Shown in pieces: positions 34,026-48,300 of a DNA stretch of 64,000 nucleotides (position 1 is its first letter; each line of letters starts with the position of its first letter). The DNA lies in the NCBI GenBank assembly GCA_026874595.1, contig CM049309.1, positions 24,305,033 to 24,369,032 on the forward strand. Direction: 5' to 3'. This DNA is from Sipunculus nudus (lineage: Eukaryota > Annelida > Sipuncula > Golfingiida > Sipunculidae). The translations under genes and the position numbers were made by a program. A model generated the notes under the pieces. That model did not search any database and was not told the DNA's origin. It saw only the letters and a list, made by a program, of their open reading frames with translations.

Positions 34026-37000
34026 CTGTGGATGACATAAAAAATTTTCTATTAATCAGTATTTAATAATATATTTATCTTGTTTAAAAGCCAAACATGA
34101 CAGTTACATGTGGAAAAAAATATAAATCTTGAGTCAATAGAGTTGAGCTACAGTACATTTATGGATTAACCCAAGAATTCAATGCTCCCCTGTTGACATA
34201 TTGCATATGACTTTTCTGGAAAATCATGAATTCTCAAATGTCAAAAGCTTGGAAATTAATGTATTATTTTAACACTGTGACAATTATGAGCTATCTAATT
34301 TAACACAAATTTAAGGCATAAATCACTGAAGGATGAGTCAATGACATTGGTCCATGGCACAAGATGCTACTGTGCTACTGTCACCCTTTTATTTTAATTA
34401 AACAAGGCCTACAGGCCTAATGTGAACCTGTGAAATGGGTTATACATCAGGTATATAAAACTGAAAGAACTTCCATGCTGGACCGGAACTTTTCAAGTAC
34501 ATATGTGACATGTATATGTACAAACATCTCTGCTGGAATATGTCAATGTGTCTTAACACATCGTCCAGATGTCTAGACTGTATCTGTACACCAGGCAGAG
34601 CCAGGTCCATTGCAATGGTGTTGTCTGGACTGCACCTGGGTGCACTGATTGACCTCTTGACTTGACATGTTGAAACTTGCCATGCTGCCAAATCTGGTTT
34701 CAAACACTGAAAGCCTTTTTCAATTAGCTACACTGGATTTTTAGCTCAGCTGACTGAAAGTCATCTGAGCTAAAGCGATCACCCTTTGTCTGGTGTCCAT
34801 CCGGCTGTCTGTTAACAGGGCACAAATTGTAACCGCTGGACCTGGAATCTTCAAACTTGACATCCAGGGAGGTCCATGAAAAATCTCCTTGAAAACCTGA
34901 AATTAGGTCTCTGTTACCCATATCCTTCGAGCTATGGGGCTCCAAAGTACCCCTCAAAATAATGCAAAATTTGATACAAAAGCTCAAGTATCTGAATAAC
35001 TACTGCATTGATCACCATAAATCTTTGCAGGAAAATATCTATCATGGGATGTTCCATCACCTCCTGCAGACTGGTGGTGCCACCTGTATTTTTTTCCAAT
35101 TTTTACGAATTTTTTTCTCTTTTTTCAGACCTGCAATGAAACTGTCACCTGTTAACAGGGCACAAATCGTAACCGCTGGACCTGGATTCTTCTAACTTTA
35201 CATCAAAGGAGGTCAATAAAAATTCTCTGTGAAAAACATGAAATTAGGTCTATGTTACCCATATCCTTTGTAGTGAGTACCCCTCAGAATAATTAAAAAT
35301 TTGATACAGAAGCTCCAGTATCTGAATAACTAATGCATTGATCACCATGATTCTTGGCAGGCATATTGATCATGGAGTGTTTCATCAGTTCCTGCAGACT
35401 AGGCGCCACCTATATATTTTTTTTAATTTGTACGCATTTTTTCTCTTTTTGAGACTTTCAAATAAAGCCTCATCTGTTAACAGGGTACAAATCTTAACCA
35501 CTAGACCTGGAATCTTCTTACTTGACATCAAGGAAGGTCCATGGAAAGTCTCTGTGGATATGTGAAATTAGGTCTCTGTTACCCATATCCTCCGAGCTAT
35601 GGGGCTTGCAAGTACCCCTAATAATAATTAAAAATGTGATACAAAAGCTGCGGTATCTGAATACCTAATGTACTGATGGCCATGATTTTTGCATGCATAT
35701 TGATCATGGAGTGTTTCATCAGTTCCTACAGACTGGTGGCGCCACCTGTATTTTTTCCAATATTTAAAAATTTTTTTCTCTTTTTGAGACTTTAAAATAA
35801 AGCCTCATCTTGTAACGGCACAAATGGTAACCACTTGACCTAGAATCTTCAACTTGACTTCTAGGGAGGTCCACGAAAAGTCTTCTTGGAAATCTGAAAT
35901 TAGGTCTCTGTTACCCATATCCTCTTGAGCTATAGGGCTCGTAAATACCCCCAAGAATAATTTAAAATTTGATGCAAACAAAAGCTCCAGTATCTGAATA
36001 ACTAATGCCTTGATAGCTATGATTCTTGGGATATATATTGATCATGGAGTGTTTCATCAGTTCCTGCAGACTGGTGGCACTACCTGTATTTTTTTTTCAA
36101 AATTGTACGCATTTTTCTTTCTATTTATGAGACCTTCAAATGAAGTTGTCATCTGTCCAAAAGCCCACTGAAACCCATTTCTTAGAACTCTTCACAAAAT
36201 TCATGATTTGTCTGCACTCTGGCAGTCATTTTGCTCATTGTTCAACATTCCTTGAATTCAGCTGAGCATCATAGCCCATGGGCCACTAGTTTAAGCTGCA
36301 TTTACCCAATCTATTCTTATAAAACTGATAGAACAATACCATAGAACAATTCTTGTAAAGTTTAAACAAATCAGCTTAACGGTTTCTGTAAAAAACATTG
36401 AATAAGCTAGAAGAGTCTAAACTTACATTTTTGCTTGTAAAAAACAGATCAATGTAGGTGGCGCCACCAACACCTCAATTTCAGATATGACTCATGTGAC
36501 AAACATTTGCATAAAATTTGGTGACGTCAGCTCCAGCTGTTTCTGAGATTTTAAGTTAGTATGCTTTTTTGGACAGATGACAGAAACCTGCTGTAACTCG
36601 GCCGAAAATCATTGAACTGGAGCCATTCAAACAAACTTGAGAGAACATTCCTGTGAAATATTGGACAATTTGGCTGGACAATTTCAGAAATTTTTTCTGT
36701 ATAAAATTGAAGGTTAATGCAGATACCTAAAAAATAAGCTCAATCCTATAAAGTTTGACATGTTATGATTCTTGTATGCAATTTGGAGCTACTAGCTCTG
36801 ACAGGTACTGAGATAGCATGGGTTAACGTATGGACAACAGTGGACAGCAGATGGACGACACTGCGCCATCGCATAAGCTCACAAGTTCCCTAAAACATAG
36901 ACAAATAGCTGGCTTTAATAATATAAAGAGTTTATATGAGTGTATCACATAAAAACTTTATCTGAATTGTTCTATCAAATACAAATTTTGTTGTTGATCA

Positions 37001-40000
37001 ATGATCTACAGGATACATTGTTTTGAACTGAAGATATTACATCATCATAAACCATCACAAGTAAGCTTTCAATTAAACGACCAATTTTCTATGCATAAAT
37101 GAGGGACCCATGGGTCTCGTTGCTTAGCTGAATTTGTCTATAAGGATATGTTTATGAGCTTTTTTCAAAATTTTTTCAAAATTTTTTCAAAAGATCAGTT
37201 TGAAGCCTACCTGTTTACCAAAACTGGAGTTACCATCCATTAACTAATTTGTTAATGGATTGGCCCTGTGACATTGACCTTTGACCTAGCGACCCCTAAA
37301 TCAAAAGGAAACTTCCCCTGATGGCAGGTTCACCTTGCGTGGAAGTTGGAAGATCAGTGATGAAAAGTTTGGCTTAAAATGCATCCACATTCTTTCTAAA
37401 GTAGTGGGCCCTGTGACCTTGACCTTCGATCTCATGACCTTGGAATCATATGGGGTCTTACATTATTGGTGGGCAATTTATAAAACTAGATGACCTGAGG
37501 TCACGCGCTTGCCGGAAATGATGTAAAGTTAGTCAGATGAACGAGCAGTGTCAAAGTGAAAGAAAATAATCCATAGTTTGTGAAGAAAGAACCAATATTA
37601 ACAAAGTTCTAAAGAAAATAAGATTTTGATATATTTTGATTACCTTGACCTTGACCTTTGACTTATTTGAATAATAATCATAGGACTTCCAGATATCATC
37701 ACGATATAAGACAAGTGTAATTTACAAAACGATTCCTGCAAAACTGTGGCCAGTAGAATGCTACATGTGAGACGCAAGAACCAGGAAGCAGGCGAAATTG
37801 AGGACAACTGACAAACAGACAAACATACTGACCCAAGATTGAGAACAGATGACTTAATCATGTTATGAAGAATCCTCAGAGGAAGATAATAAGCTATAAT
37901 TTATGTAAATGAGGTTAATAGTTTTGGAGATATGGCCAAAAAATGATATGTTGTGCAAGTTTGAGTGCACCGCCCCCTAGCGGCCAATCCTGGAAAATGA
38001 AAAATCCATTTCGAGATATTAGTGTAAGACATAAGATGTAATAGTTTTAAAAGGATTCTTTCAAAACTGTGGCCTGTAGAGTGCTATATGTGAGACGCAA
38101 GAACCGGCAAGCAAGCGAATTTTAGAGGACAACTAAGAAACAGACGGACACACAGACAACGTGACTCAAGATTGAGACCAAATGAATACACCAGGTTTTT
38201 GGAAAGACCCAGAGGAAGAAAATAAGCTATAGTTTATGTAAATGATGTTTATAGTTTTGGAGATATGGCCAAAAAATGATATGTTTTTGCAAGTTTGAGT
38301 GCACCGCCCCTTAGCGGCCAATTCTGGTAAATGAAAAATCGGTTTGGAGATATTAGTGTAAGACATAAGATGTAATAGTTTTAAAAAGATTCTTTCAAAA
38401 CTGTGTCCTGTAGAATGCTATATGTGAGACGCAAGAACCGGCAAGCAAGCAGATTTGAGGACAACTGAGAAACAGACGGACACACAGACAAAATGACACA
38501 AGATTGAGACCAGATGACTAAACGAGTTCATGAAGAAGACTTAGAGGAAAAAAATAAACTATAGTTTTTGTAATTGAGGCTTATAATTTTGGAGATATTG
38601 CCAAAACATGATATGTTGGAGAGGTTTGCACCCAGCGCCCCCTAGCGGCCGAATTAAAAAAATGAAAAATTGATTTTCGAGATAATAGTGTAGGACTTAA
38701 GATATGTCAGTTTCAAAAAGATTCCTGCAAAACTGTGGCCTCCAGGGCAAGATTACTGAAATCTCGAAATATCTCGTTTGACGAGATATTATACGAGATA
38801 TTGTGAGACTCTTAATAGAATCTTGTTGTACTAGGTGAATGCTACCTGAAGCAAAAAACTAGACCTCTGTAGCTTTAAAACTGACAAATTTAGAAAAAAT
38901 ATCAGCACTTTTCCCCAAAAATTCTTTACCATGGTTACCGCAAATTGAGTCAGCTACATACCAGAAGACAGGCCTTGGAATGACGATTAAAATGAGCTAC
39001 TGTTGAAGTAGATACGACCAATATTAACACAGATATGAACAAAAAACCGTTTTGTATACTTTTGATGACCTTGACCTTGACATTTGACCTATAATGCCCA
39101 AAAAACAATGGGCCTCCAGGACTTTTGCTTGTCTACCAGCTTTATAAGTTTGAAAGCAATTGCTGAAAAATTGTGGCCTGTAGAGAGTCCACACACAAAC
39201 AAACAAACAGACATACGCAACTGACCAACCAACTTGCCGAAATCGAAGATTTCCGGCAAGCAACAATCAAACAGACATACGCAACTGACCAACCAACTTG
39301 CCGAAATCGAAGATTTCCGGCAAGCAACAAACAGACAAACAGACATCCGCGACTGACCAACCTGCTTGCAGAAATCGAAGATTTCCAGCAAGCAACAAAC
39401 AGACATTTGCGACTGGCCAACCTGCCTGCAGAAATCGAGGATTTCCGGCAAGCAATTAAAAAAAAAAAAAAAAAAACGGTTCGGGTCCTTTCCTGAAGGA
39501 CACAGCGACTTAACTTTGGACAGCAATCACCTGCATGCGCACAGATGTGCAGGCACGCGTTTTAGGTCTGACCAGGTCTGAGGGCACGCTGGAACGGTGA
39601 CATTCCTATGGCCCTGAGAAAATGGTCAGCCTGTCCGGTATATTTATTCACAAGTTTTTACCAGGAAATGGCCGTGGTCCCCGCTACGCCAATTAATTCA
39701 TCCCGTAGGCTGCGGGCCTGAATTTGCATTTGGCCCGATGGACCCTACACAAAACGAGCAAACTGTGCTGATTGTCACTCATACCTACATGAGTCTTTGT
39801 CTTACTAAAACGCGTGTCATCGTGCATTCCTGCATGACTCTGTGCATTCAGGTTTCCCTCCGTTTATAAAGTTTATATGGACATACTGACAAAGTGACAC
39901 AAGACCGAGACCAGATGACTTAACCAGGTTATGGGGAAGACTCAGAGGAAGAACATAAGCTATAGTTTATGTAATTGAGTCTATGGGGTTTTAGAGATAT

Positions 40001-43000
40001 GGCCAATATAATGATATGTGAGTGAGGGTCATGTGCAGCGCCCCCTAGCGGCCAATTCTGGAAAATGAAAAATCGGTTTCGAGATATTAGTGTAAGACAT
40101 AAGATGTAATAGTTTTAAAAGATTCTTTCAAAACTGTGGCCTGTAGAATGCTATATGTGAGACGCAAGAAACGGCAAGCAAGCGGATTTGAGGACAACTG
40201 AGAAACAGATTTTATTAAAAGTCTCGCGATATCTCGTATAATATCTCGTCAAACGAGATATTTCGAGATTTCAGTAATCTTGCCCTGGAGGTCACAGTTT
40301 TGCAGGAATCTTTTTGAAACTTTCATATCGTAAGTCCTACACTATTATCTCGAAATCGTTTTTCCATTTTTTGAATGCAAACCTCCCCAACTTATCATGT
40401 TTTGGCCATATCTCCAAAACTGTGAGCCTCAATTACATAAACCATAGCTTATTTTCTTCCTCTGAGTCTTTTCAAAATTCTGGTGGAGTCATTTCGACAT
40501 AATCTTGAGTCACTTTGTCAGTGTGTCCGTCTGTTTCTCAGTTGTCCTCAAATCCGCTTGCTTGCCGGTTCTTGCGTCTCACATATAGCATTCTACAGGC
40601 CACAGTTTTGAAAGAATCTTTTTAAAACTATTACATCTTATGTCTTACACTAATATCTCGAAATGGATTTTTCATTTTCCAGAATTGGCCGCTAGGGGGC
40701 GGTCTAGTTTTTTGCTTCAGGTAGCATTCACCTAGTACTACAAGATTCTATTAAGAGTCTCGCAATATCTCGTATAATATCTCGTCAAACGAGATATTTC
40801 GAGATTTCTGTAATCTTGCCCTGGAGGCTACAGTTTTGCAGGAATCTTTTTGAAACTGGCATGTCTTAAGTCCTACACTATTATCTCGAAATCAATTTTT
40901 CATTTTTTTAATTCGGCCGCTAGGGGGCGCTGGGTGCAAACCTCTCCAACATATCATGTTTTGGCAATATCTCCAAAATGATTGTACGAGATATCGCGAG
41001 AATTTTAATAAAATCTTGCAGTACTTGTTAAATGCTACCTGATGCAAAAAACTAGACCTCTCTAGCTTTAAAACTGACAAAGTTAGAAAAATAAGACCCC
41101 TTATTTCAGAATATCATGACTTTTTCCCAAAAATTCGTAACCATGGTTACAGCAAATTTGAGTCAGCTACACACCAGATGACTGGCCTTGGAATGACGTT
41201 TAAAATGAGCTATGTTTAAAGAAGATACGACTAATAGTGACAAAGATATGAAGAAAACACCGTTTTGAGAAGTTTTGATGACCTTGACCTTGACCTTTGA
41301 CCTGTATTGCCCAAAAACAATAGGCCCCGAGGACTTTTGCTTGTCTACCAGCTGTATAAGTTAAAAGGCAATTGCCTTAAAATTATGGCCTGTAGAGAGT
41401 ACACAGACAGACAGACAGACAAACTAGATGACCAGAGGTCACGCGCTTGCCGGAAATGACGTAAAGTTAGTCAGATAAACGATCAATGTCAAAGTGAAAG
41501 AAAATAATCCCTAGTTTGTAAAGATAGGATCAATATTAACAAAGTTCTGAAGAAAAAAAATGTTGATATGTTTTGATCACCTTGACCTTGACCTTTGACT
41601 TATTTGAATAATAAACATAGGGCTTCCAGATATCGTTACGACAAGTGTAAGTTACAAAGCGACTCCTGGAAAACTGTGGCCAGTAGAATGCTACATGTGA
41701 GACGCAAGAACCAGGAAGCAGGCGAAATTGAGGACAACTGAAAAACAGACAAACATACTGACAAACTGACCCAAGATTGAGACCAGTTGACTTAATCATG
41801 TGATGGAGAAACCTCAGAGGAAGATAATAAGCTATAGTCTATGTAAATGAGGTTAATAGTTTTGGAGATATGGCCAAAAAATGATATGTTGTGGAAGTTT
41901 GAGTGCATCGCCCCCTAGCGGCCAATTCTGGAAAATGAAAAATCCATTTCGAGATATTAGTGTAAGACATAAGATGTAATAGTTTTAAAAAGATTCTTTC
42001 AAAACTGTGGCCTGTAGAATGCTATATGTGAGACGCAAGAACCGGCAAGCAAGCGGATTTGAGGACAACTGAGAAACAGACACACAGACAAAGTGACACA
42101 AGATTGAGACCAGATGACTAAACGAGTTCATGAAGAAGATTTAGAGGAAAAAAATAAACTATAGTTTTTGTAATTGAGGCTTATAATTTTGGAGATATTG
42201 CCAAAACATGATATGTTGGAGAGGTTTGCACCCAGCGCCCCCTAGCGGCCGAATTCAAAAAATGAAAAATTGATTTCGAGATAATAGTGTAGGACTTACG
42301 ATATGTCAGTTTCAAAAAGATTCCTGCAAAACTGTGGCCTCCAGGGCAAGATTACTGAAATCTCGAAATATCTCGTTTGACGAGATATCATACGAGATAT
42401 TGCGAGACTCTTAATAGAATCTTGTAGTACTAGGTGAATGCTACCTGAAGCAAAAAACTAGACCTCTGTAGCTATAAAACTGACAAATTTAGAAAAATAT
42501 CAGCACTTTTCCCCAAAAATGCGTTACCATGGTTACCGCAAATTGAGTCAGCTACACACCAGAAGACAGGCCTTGGAATGACGATTAAAATGAGCTACTG
42601 TTGAAGTAGATACGACCAATATTAACACAGATATGAACAAAAAACCGTTTTGTATACTTTTGATGACCTTGACCTTGACATTTGACCTATAATGCCCAAA
42701 AACAATAGGCCTCCAGGACTTTTCCGGCAAGCAACAAACAAACAGACATCCGCGACTGACCAACCTGCTTGCAGAAATCGAAGATTTCCGGCAAGCAACA
42801 AACAGACAAACAGACATCCGCGACTGACCAACCTGCTTGCAGAAATCGAAGATTTCCGGCAAGCAACAAGTTTGAAACAAATATTTCAATCCAAACTGGT
42901 TTGATCATCTAGAAACTTACATGTGGACAGATGGCCCCTTGACCTTGAGGCCCCAAATTCCATAAGTATCTTCCCCTATTGTCAGGTCAGTGATATGTGC

Positions 43001-45246
43001 AAGATGGGAAGGTCTGGGATGAAAAGTTTGGCTTTAAATACCTCCACAATCTTTTTAAAGAGGTGGGTCCTATGACCTTGACCTTTGTACTCCTGACCAC
43101 TAAATCAAAAGGATTCCTATATATTATTGGTGGAACATATATAAATCAAGACTGAACCTAATATGTCAATCCAAAATGGAGTTATCATAAGGAAACAAAT
43201 TTCACTGACATACAGAAAGACGAACAGAAGGACAGACAGAGTGATTAATATATGGCATCTACTTATTCAAGTGGGGCCCTTATAAACACAAGGTTACAAG
43301 GACACAGATGAAACCAGAGTTGTGAATCAGATAGTATCAATATAATTTGGCATTCTTAAAATAAAGGAAAAATTGCCTACAGGCATAATGCAAACCTGTG
43401 CAAATGGAATATACACCAGGTATAATGCTTCAATGCTGAACCATTTCTTTTCAAGTACATGTGTAACATATGTATATGATCAATGCAAGTACTAAACATT
43501 TTGAACCTGTGCGCAAAAACTAATTACACAAACATCACTGCTGAAATACTGGCTTGGGTGCACACAACAGAAAAACTAGAATACGGGTAGTCGACAAGCG
43601 ACTACGTGTATCCGCCTAAATCAGAGTGGAACGGGTGAAGTGAGGCATGGATAAAGTGGCAAGGGGAAATAGAGTGTTGCATATTAGCATGGATGTCTGC
43701 AGCCAAATTGTGTATGAAGGTTGCCCCCCTACCACAAAATCCAGAAAGCCATCCCAGTTATATACATATGCAAAATTTAAGGCAGATAAGTCAAACCACT
43801 ACATGTATATGAGTGATTTTAGCCCGTGGCAGACAATCAGATGGACGCTAAGCAAAAATGGTTGCAGGTGACGGCACCAGTTTTGCGTATGATAAAGAGC
43901 TATGTGAGAACTATACACATGCAAAACTTTTGCCGAATCGGTCAAACGGTTCCCAAGATATGAGCTTGGATGTCTGCTGCATAAACTAGAATGCAGGTGG
44001 CTCCACCTGTCATAAAATCAAGAGAGCTGTCAGGGATGTATAAACCTGCAAACTTTTAGCCAGATATGTCAAACCACTGCCGAGATATGAGTGATTTTAT
44101 CCCATGGCAGACAAACAGACAGGAGCTGTGCAAAAATGGCTGCAGGTGGCGCCACAAGTTTTGCGTATGTTATAAAGCTCTCCAAGGGCTACATTTGTGC
44201 AAAAAAATTTTCCTGATCAGTCAAATGGTTCCCGAGATATGAGCTTGGATGTCTGCAGCGTAAATGTGAATGTAGGTGGCGCCACCTGTCATAAAATCAG
44301 AAAAGCTATCCAGAATGTAAACGCATGCCAAATTTCAGGTGAATTAGTCAAGTCACTGCAGAGATATGAGTGATTTTAACCCAAGGCAGACAAACAGATG
44401 GACACTGTGCAAACATGGTTGCAGGTGGCGCCGCCATTTTTTGTGTATGTTATAAAGCTCTCTAAGGGCTACATTTGTGCGAAAAAATTTTCCTGATCGG
44501 TCAAACGGTTCCCGAGATATGAGCTTGGATGTCTGCAGCGTAAACGTGAATGTAGGTGGCGCCACCTGTCACAAAATCAGAAAAGCTATCCAGGATGTAT
44601 ACGCATGCCAAATTTCAGGTGAATTAGTCAAGTCACTGCAGAGATATGAGTGATTTTAACCCAAGGCAGATGAACAGATGGACACTGTGCAAACATGGTT
44701 GCAGGTGGCGCCACCATTTTTTGTGTATGTTATAAAGCTCTCTAAGGGCTACATTTGTGCGAAAAAATTTTCCTGATCGGTCAAACGGTTCCCGAGATAT
44801 GAGCTTGGATGTCTGCAGCGTAAACGTGAATGTAGGTGGCGCCACCTGTCACAAAATCAGAAAAGCCATCCAGGATGTATACGCATGCCAAATTTCAGGT
44901 GAATTAGTCAAGTCACTGCAGAGATATGAGTGATTTTAACCCAAGGCAGACGAACAGATGGACACTGTGCAAACATGGTTGCAGGTGGCGCCACCATTTT
45001 TTGTGTATGTTATAAAGCTCTCCAAGGGCTACATTTGTGCGAAAAAATTTTCCTGATCCGTCAAACGGTTCCCGAGATATGTGGGTTTATGTGTGGAAAC
45101 AGACGCACAAACGGAAGCAGAGCGCAGAGGAAAGGTCAGAGGTCAAAACAAAATCGGGGCGCAGCAGTTCACATGTGACCCGAACATAATCCCGGGTTTC
45201 GTAAAATTCCGCCCAGTGGTTACAGAGGAGTTCTCCGGAAACCTAC

Positions 45247-45302
<56 letters not shown>

Positions 45303-48300
45303 CAGCTGAAAACATAGTATCCGCAAAACTCTGTTTTGGCGGATACAATTATTGTGAATGGTGCCACCAGTCTAGTATATGACAAAGTTATCTGATATGT
45401 ATAAATATGCACAATTTTCAGGCTGATGGATATATCAAATCCCTCCTGAGAAATAAGCTGGCACATAAACTGTGCAAAAGTCATTGTAGGTGGCGACACC
45501 AGTCTTGTGTACATGAAAGCCATCAAAGATGCATTGCCAGGACAAAATATCAGGCCAACTCATCAAATTTCTCTTGAGTCAGCAAAACTAGGCTGATCAG
45601 GCTTAGGTGAGAAAGGCAGTTGCCCTGAGTGAACCGGAACAAATTGTTCGCTATAGATACTGCACTGAGTGAACTCTTTACCTGCATCTGGCTGCACTGA
45701 GTGAACTCTTGACTTATTGCATAATCAGATATACAGTTGGCAGTTTGTCAAAGCTATAAATAGATCCAGGCTGACCTTTGTCCTGTTGCCAAATCTTAAA
45801 TAGTTGGCAGTCTGCAAAGTGATTTATAGATACAGACACAATCTTGGCCTGTTGCCAAATCTGGAATGGTTGGCAGTGTGCCTGGTTATTTATAGATACA
45901 GACACAATCTTGGCCTGTTGGTAAATGTGTACACATAGTGAAAGACCTTGGCAAAATCCCGGATTGCAAGGTTTTCAGATTGTTAAGGGTCGGAATGTCA
46001 AGTTGCGACTGTATTGTCAACATGTCAGCTGGCTTAGCGTCATGACCCATTGGTCACTTGTTTTTCAAGCTGACATATCCATAAGATTTTTTTTTATTAA
46101 AATGTTTAAAATAACAAATGATGTAATCCTTTCATCGTTAAAGGTCCAATAATTCTGTCAATAATCATTTAAGTAAATTGAACATAAGCCTCCTAAGAAT
46201 CATTTTTGTGCAATGTTTCAGAAGTTGAAACGACAATTTTGCAGAAGCAGATTATTGCAGTCCTCAGTTATAAACAGGCTTACTAATGACCACAAGACCA
46301 ATTTAAGCTTTCTATGACTCTACCAAAAATCAAACCCAGTCTATACAATTGAAATAACCCTATCCTAGGATCTTGTGAAAAATTAAATGATTCAACTTGA
46401 CAGTTTCATCATAAAACATTTTTAAGCTGAAAGAGGCTAAAATTATGAGGTTTTGTCTGTAAAAAAAAAGTTGGATGTAGGTGGCACCACAAAAACTGCA
46501 ATTTAAATATGAGTCACATGACTAACATTTGCACAAAACTTGACAATGCTAGCTCCTGTCATTTCTGAGACTGTTAAGTCAGTATGCTTACTTGGCCAAA
46601 TGACTATATGAACAAACATGAGAAAGCTTGTCTCAGGGATTATTTTTGTGAAATATTGAACAATTTGGCTGAATGATTTCAGAGAAGTTTTTCAAAGATG
46701 TTTTAGCTTTTCCCTGTGAAATGTAAGTTAACGAAGGTGACGCAACAAAAACCAATGAACTCTGTACAAAAAAGGTTGATGCTGGTGGCGCTACCAATAC
46801 CTCAATTTCACATATGAGTCATGTGACCAACATCTGCATAAAATTGCATCAGATGTTTCTGATATTGTAATTTTAGGATCCTTTTTTGGCAAAATGACCA
46901 GCTTCCTCTAACTTAGCCAAAATTCACCGAACTGGAACCATTGGAACAAACTTTAGAAAGATGGTTTCAGAGATTATTTCTATAAAATATTAAAAAATTT
47001 TCCAGATAGTTTTGGAGGGGAGGAGAAGATTTTTAAAATTGTTTTAGCTTTTTCTCTATAAAATCTATGTAAATGCAGAGAGCAAAAAAAAAAGTTCAAT
47101 CTGATAAGTAGGACATGTAACTGATTCTTCCAAAAGATTTGGTTTTTTGAGATAGCATAGGTTAATGTACAGTGGATGCAGGATGGCTGAGTTACCGTAA
47201 AAATTCACATATATGTCAATCTCACATATAAGTCGAGTATACATTTTCAGGGTAAATATCAGGTAAAAATTTTTCAAGCCATTCTTGGGGTCAAAACAGG
47301 TCAGACCAGCATACATGACCAGCGAGAGTAGTATGACAGGCCACTGGGGAAAGGTGAATTGGATGACTGGCCACTCGTTTTTGACATCGATTCTACTCCA
47401 ATTTTTTTTAAAACTATAAAATTGTCATTTGTTTTGTTGAGAAATCTGGTAAGATATTATAGGGCATCATAAAGATTCTAAGATTAATAAATATAACAGG
47501 TCGATACTTTTAGTATTTTGTAGAAATGAAGATGGTCTGACACCCAGACTCGGCAGGTGGGCAATAATAGAAGAGCCAAGGATTTCTCATACTTGCCGTC
47601 ATTGCTCATTTATTTTAAACTTCTCATGATTGTTTGTGTCAGATATCAATAAAAACATGACTATTAATGCATGTTAATAAAACAGGATTGTTGATGACTT
47701 CTCTACATTTTATATAATTTAAATTGATAAAAACGCTCGAAGATGGACCTCGCGAATCACATGAAAAGGCCACGTGACACTGCAATCTGTCCTCAGCTTA
47801 GTCATATCCACGGATCAAGGGCAGTAATTGTATTATCAGATTTTTATTATACATTCTGAGAAAACACAAGGCCATAAACAACATTTTTATTCAAGTTTTA
47901 ATTGACTCCGGTCTTCCTTGCCTCGACAAACGGACTCACTGATGAACAATTACATGAGATATAACTGCATATATATGGCGTAGGTATTCAGCATAGCAGA
48001 CTGCAGGGAGAGAGCAAGGAAGCCAAGGCTACACGAGGACAACACATCTGTCATTCCTTGATCAAACTCCGTTTTCCTATCTTTTTTATGAAAGTTTTTG
48101 TGTGTGACTCATATACTTCACATTCTGTTGAATACTGATTTGACTAAGACTTGCAGGTTTTGTGTTCTTTTGTTCATTGCGATATCGATGTCAGGTTGAA
48201 CTTCGGTCTATTTTTTCCCTGTCATTCACTGCGATTTGGGGTAATTTTTAAGTAGGAACTTCTGAACGGAGTGATAATCCCCCCCCCCCCCCCCCCCCCG

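Larger units (their letters stand above)
37485..42870 (-). mobile_element. Family G element, inverted, with CTCF-like motifs
   Basis: Reading on its own strand, the right end is ATTTCCGGCAAGCGCGTGACCTC: inverted repeat ATTTCCGGCAAGC, hairpin TGACCTCAGGTCA, then TCTAGTTT. The left end is GCTTGCCGGAAAT with about 60-bp tandem repeats. Core units of about 330 bp carry GTGAGACGCAAGAACCGG, GGAGATATGGCCAAAAAATG and GCGCCCCCTAGCGGCCA. A second right end at 41423-41455 (AACTAGATGACCAGAGGTCA) shows that a second copy or internal duplication is present. A large inverted repeat lies inside (about 38000-38880 against 40228-41065). Confidence 0.65.
37098..43370 (-). mobile_element. Family F element, inverted, split by family G
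   Basis: Begins with the complement of the F right end (GAGGGACCCATGGGTCTCGT, 37101-37120) and continues CCAAAACTGGAGTTACCATC. It is interrupted at about 37485 and resumes at about 42871 (CAAGTTTGAAAC...TCAATCCAAACTGG), ending around ACTTATTCAAGTGGGGCCCT and TATAAACACAAGG (43261-43293). The left limit of the element is not certain. Confidence 0.6.

Noticed and set aside
39089-39526. Open frames with repeated CLPEIFDF-like phrases
   Set aside because: They come from the 60-64 bp tandem repeat in family G; the same phrases recur at 42548-42908.
44353-44845. Two identical 70-codon minus-strand frames
   Set aside because: Two recently duplicated core units of family A. Identity reflects the repeat, and the frame is broken in other copies.
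45081-45526. Poly-Gly and poly-Pro open frames
   Set aside because: The (CGG)18 run read on either strand within a family A element.
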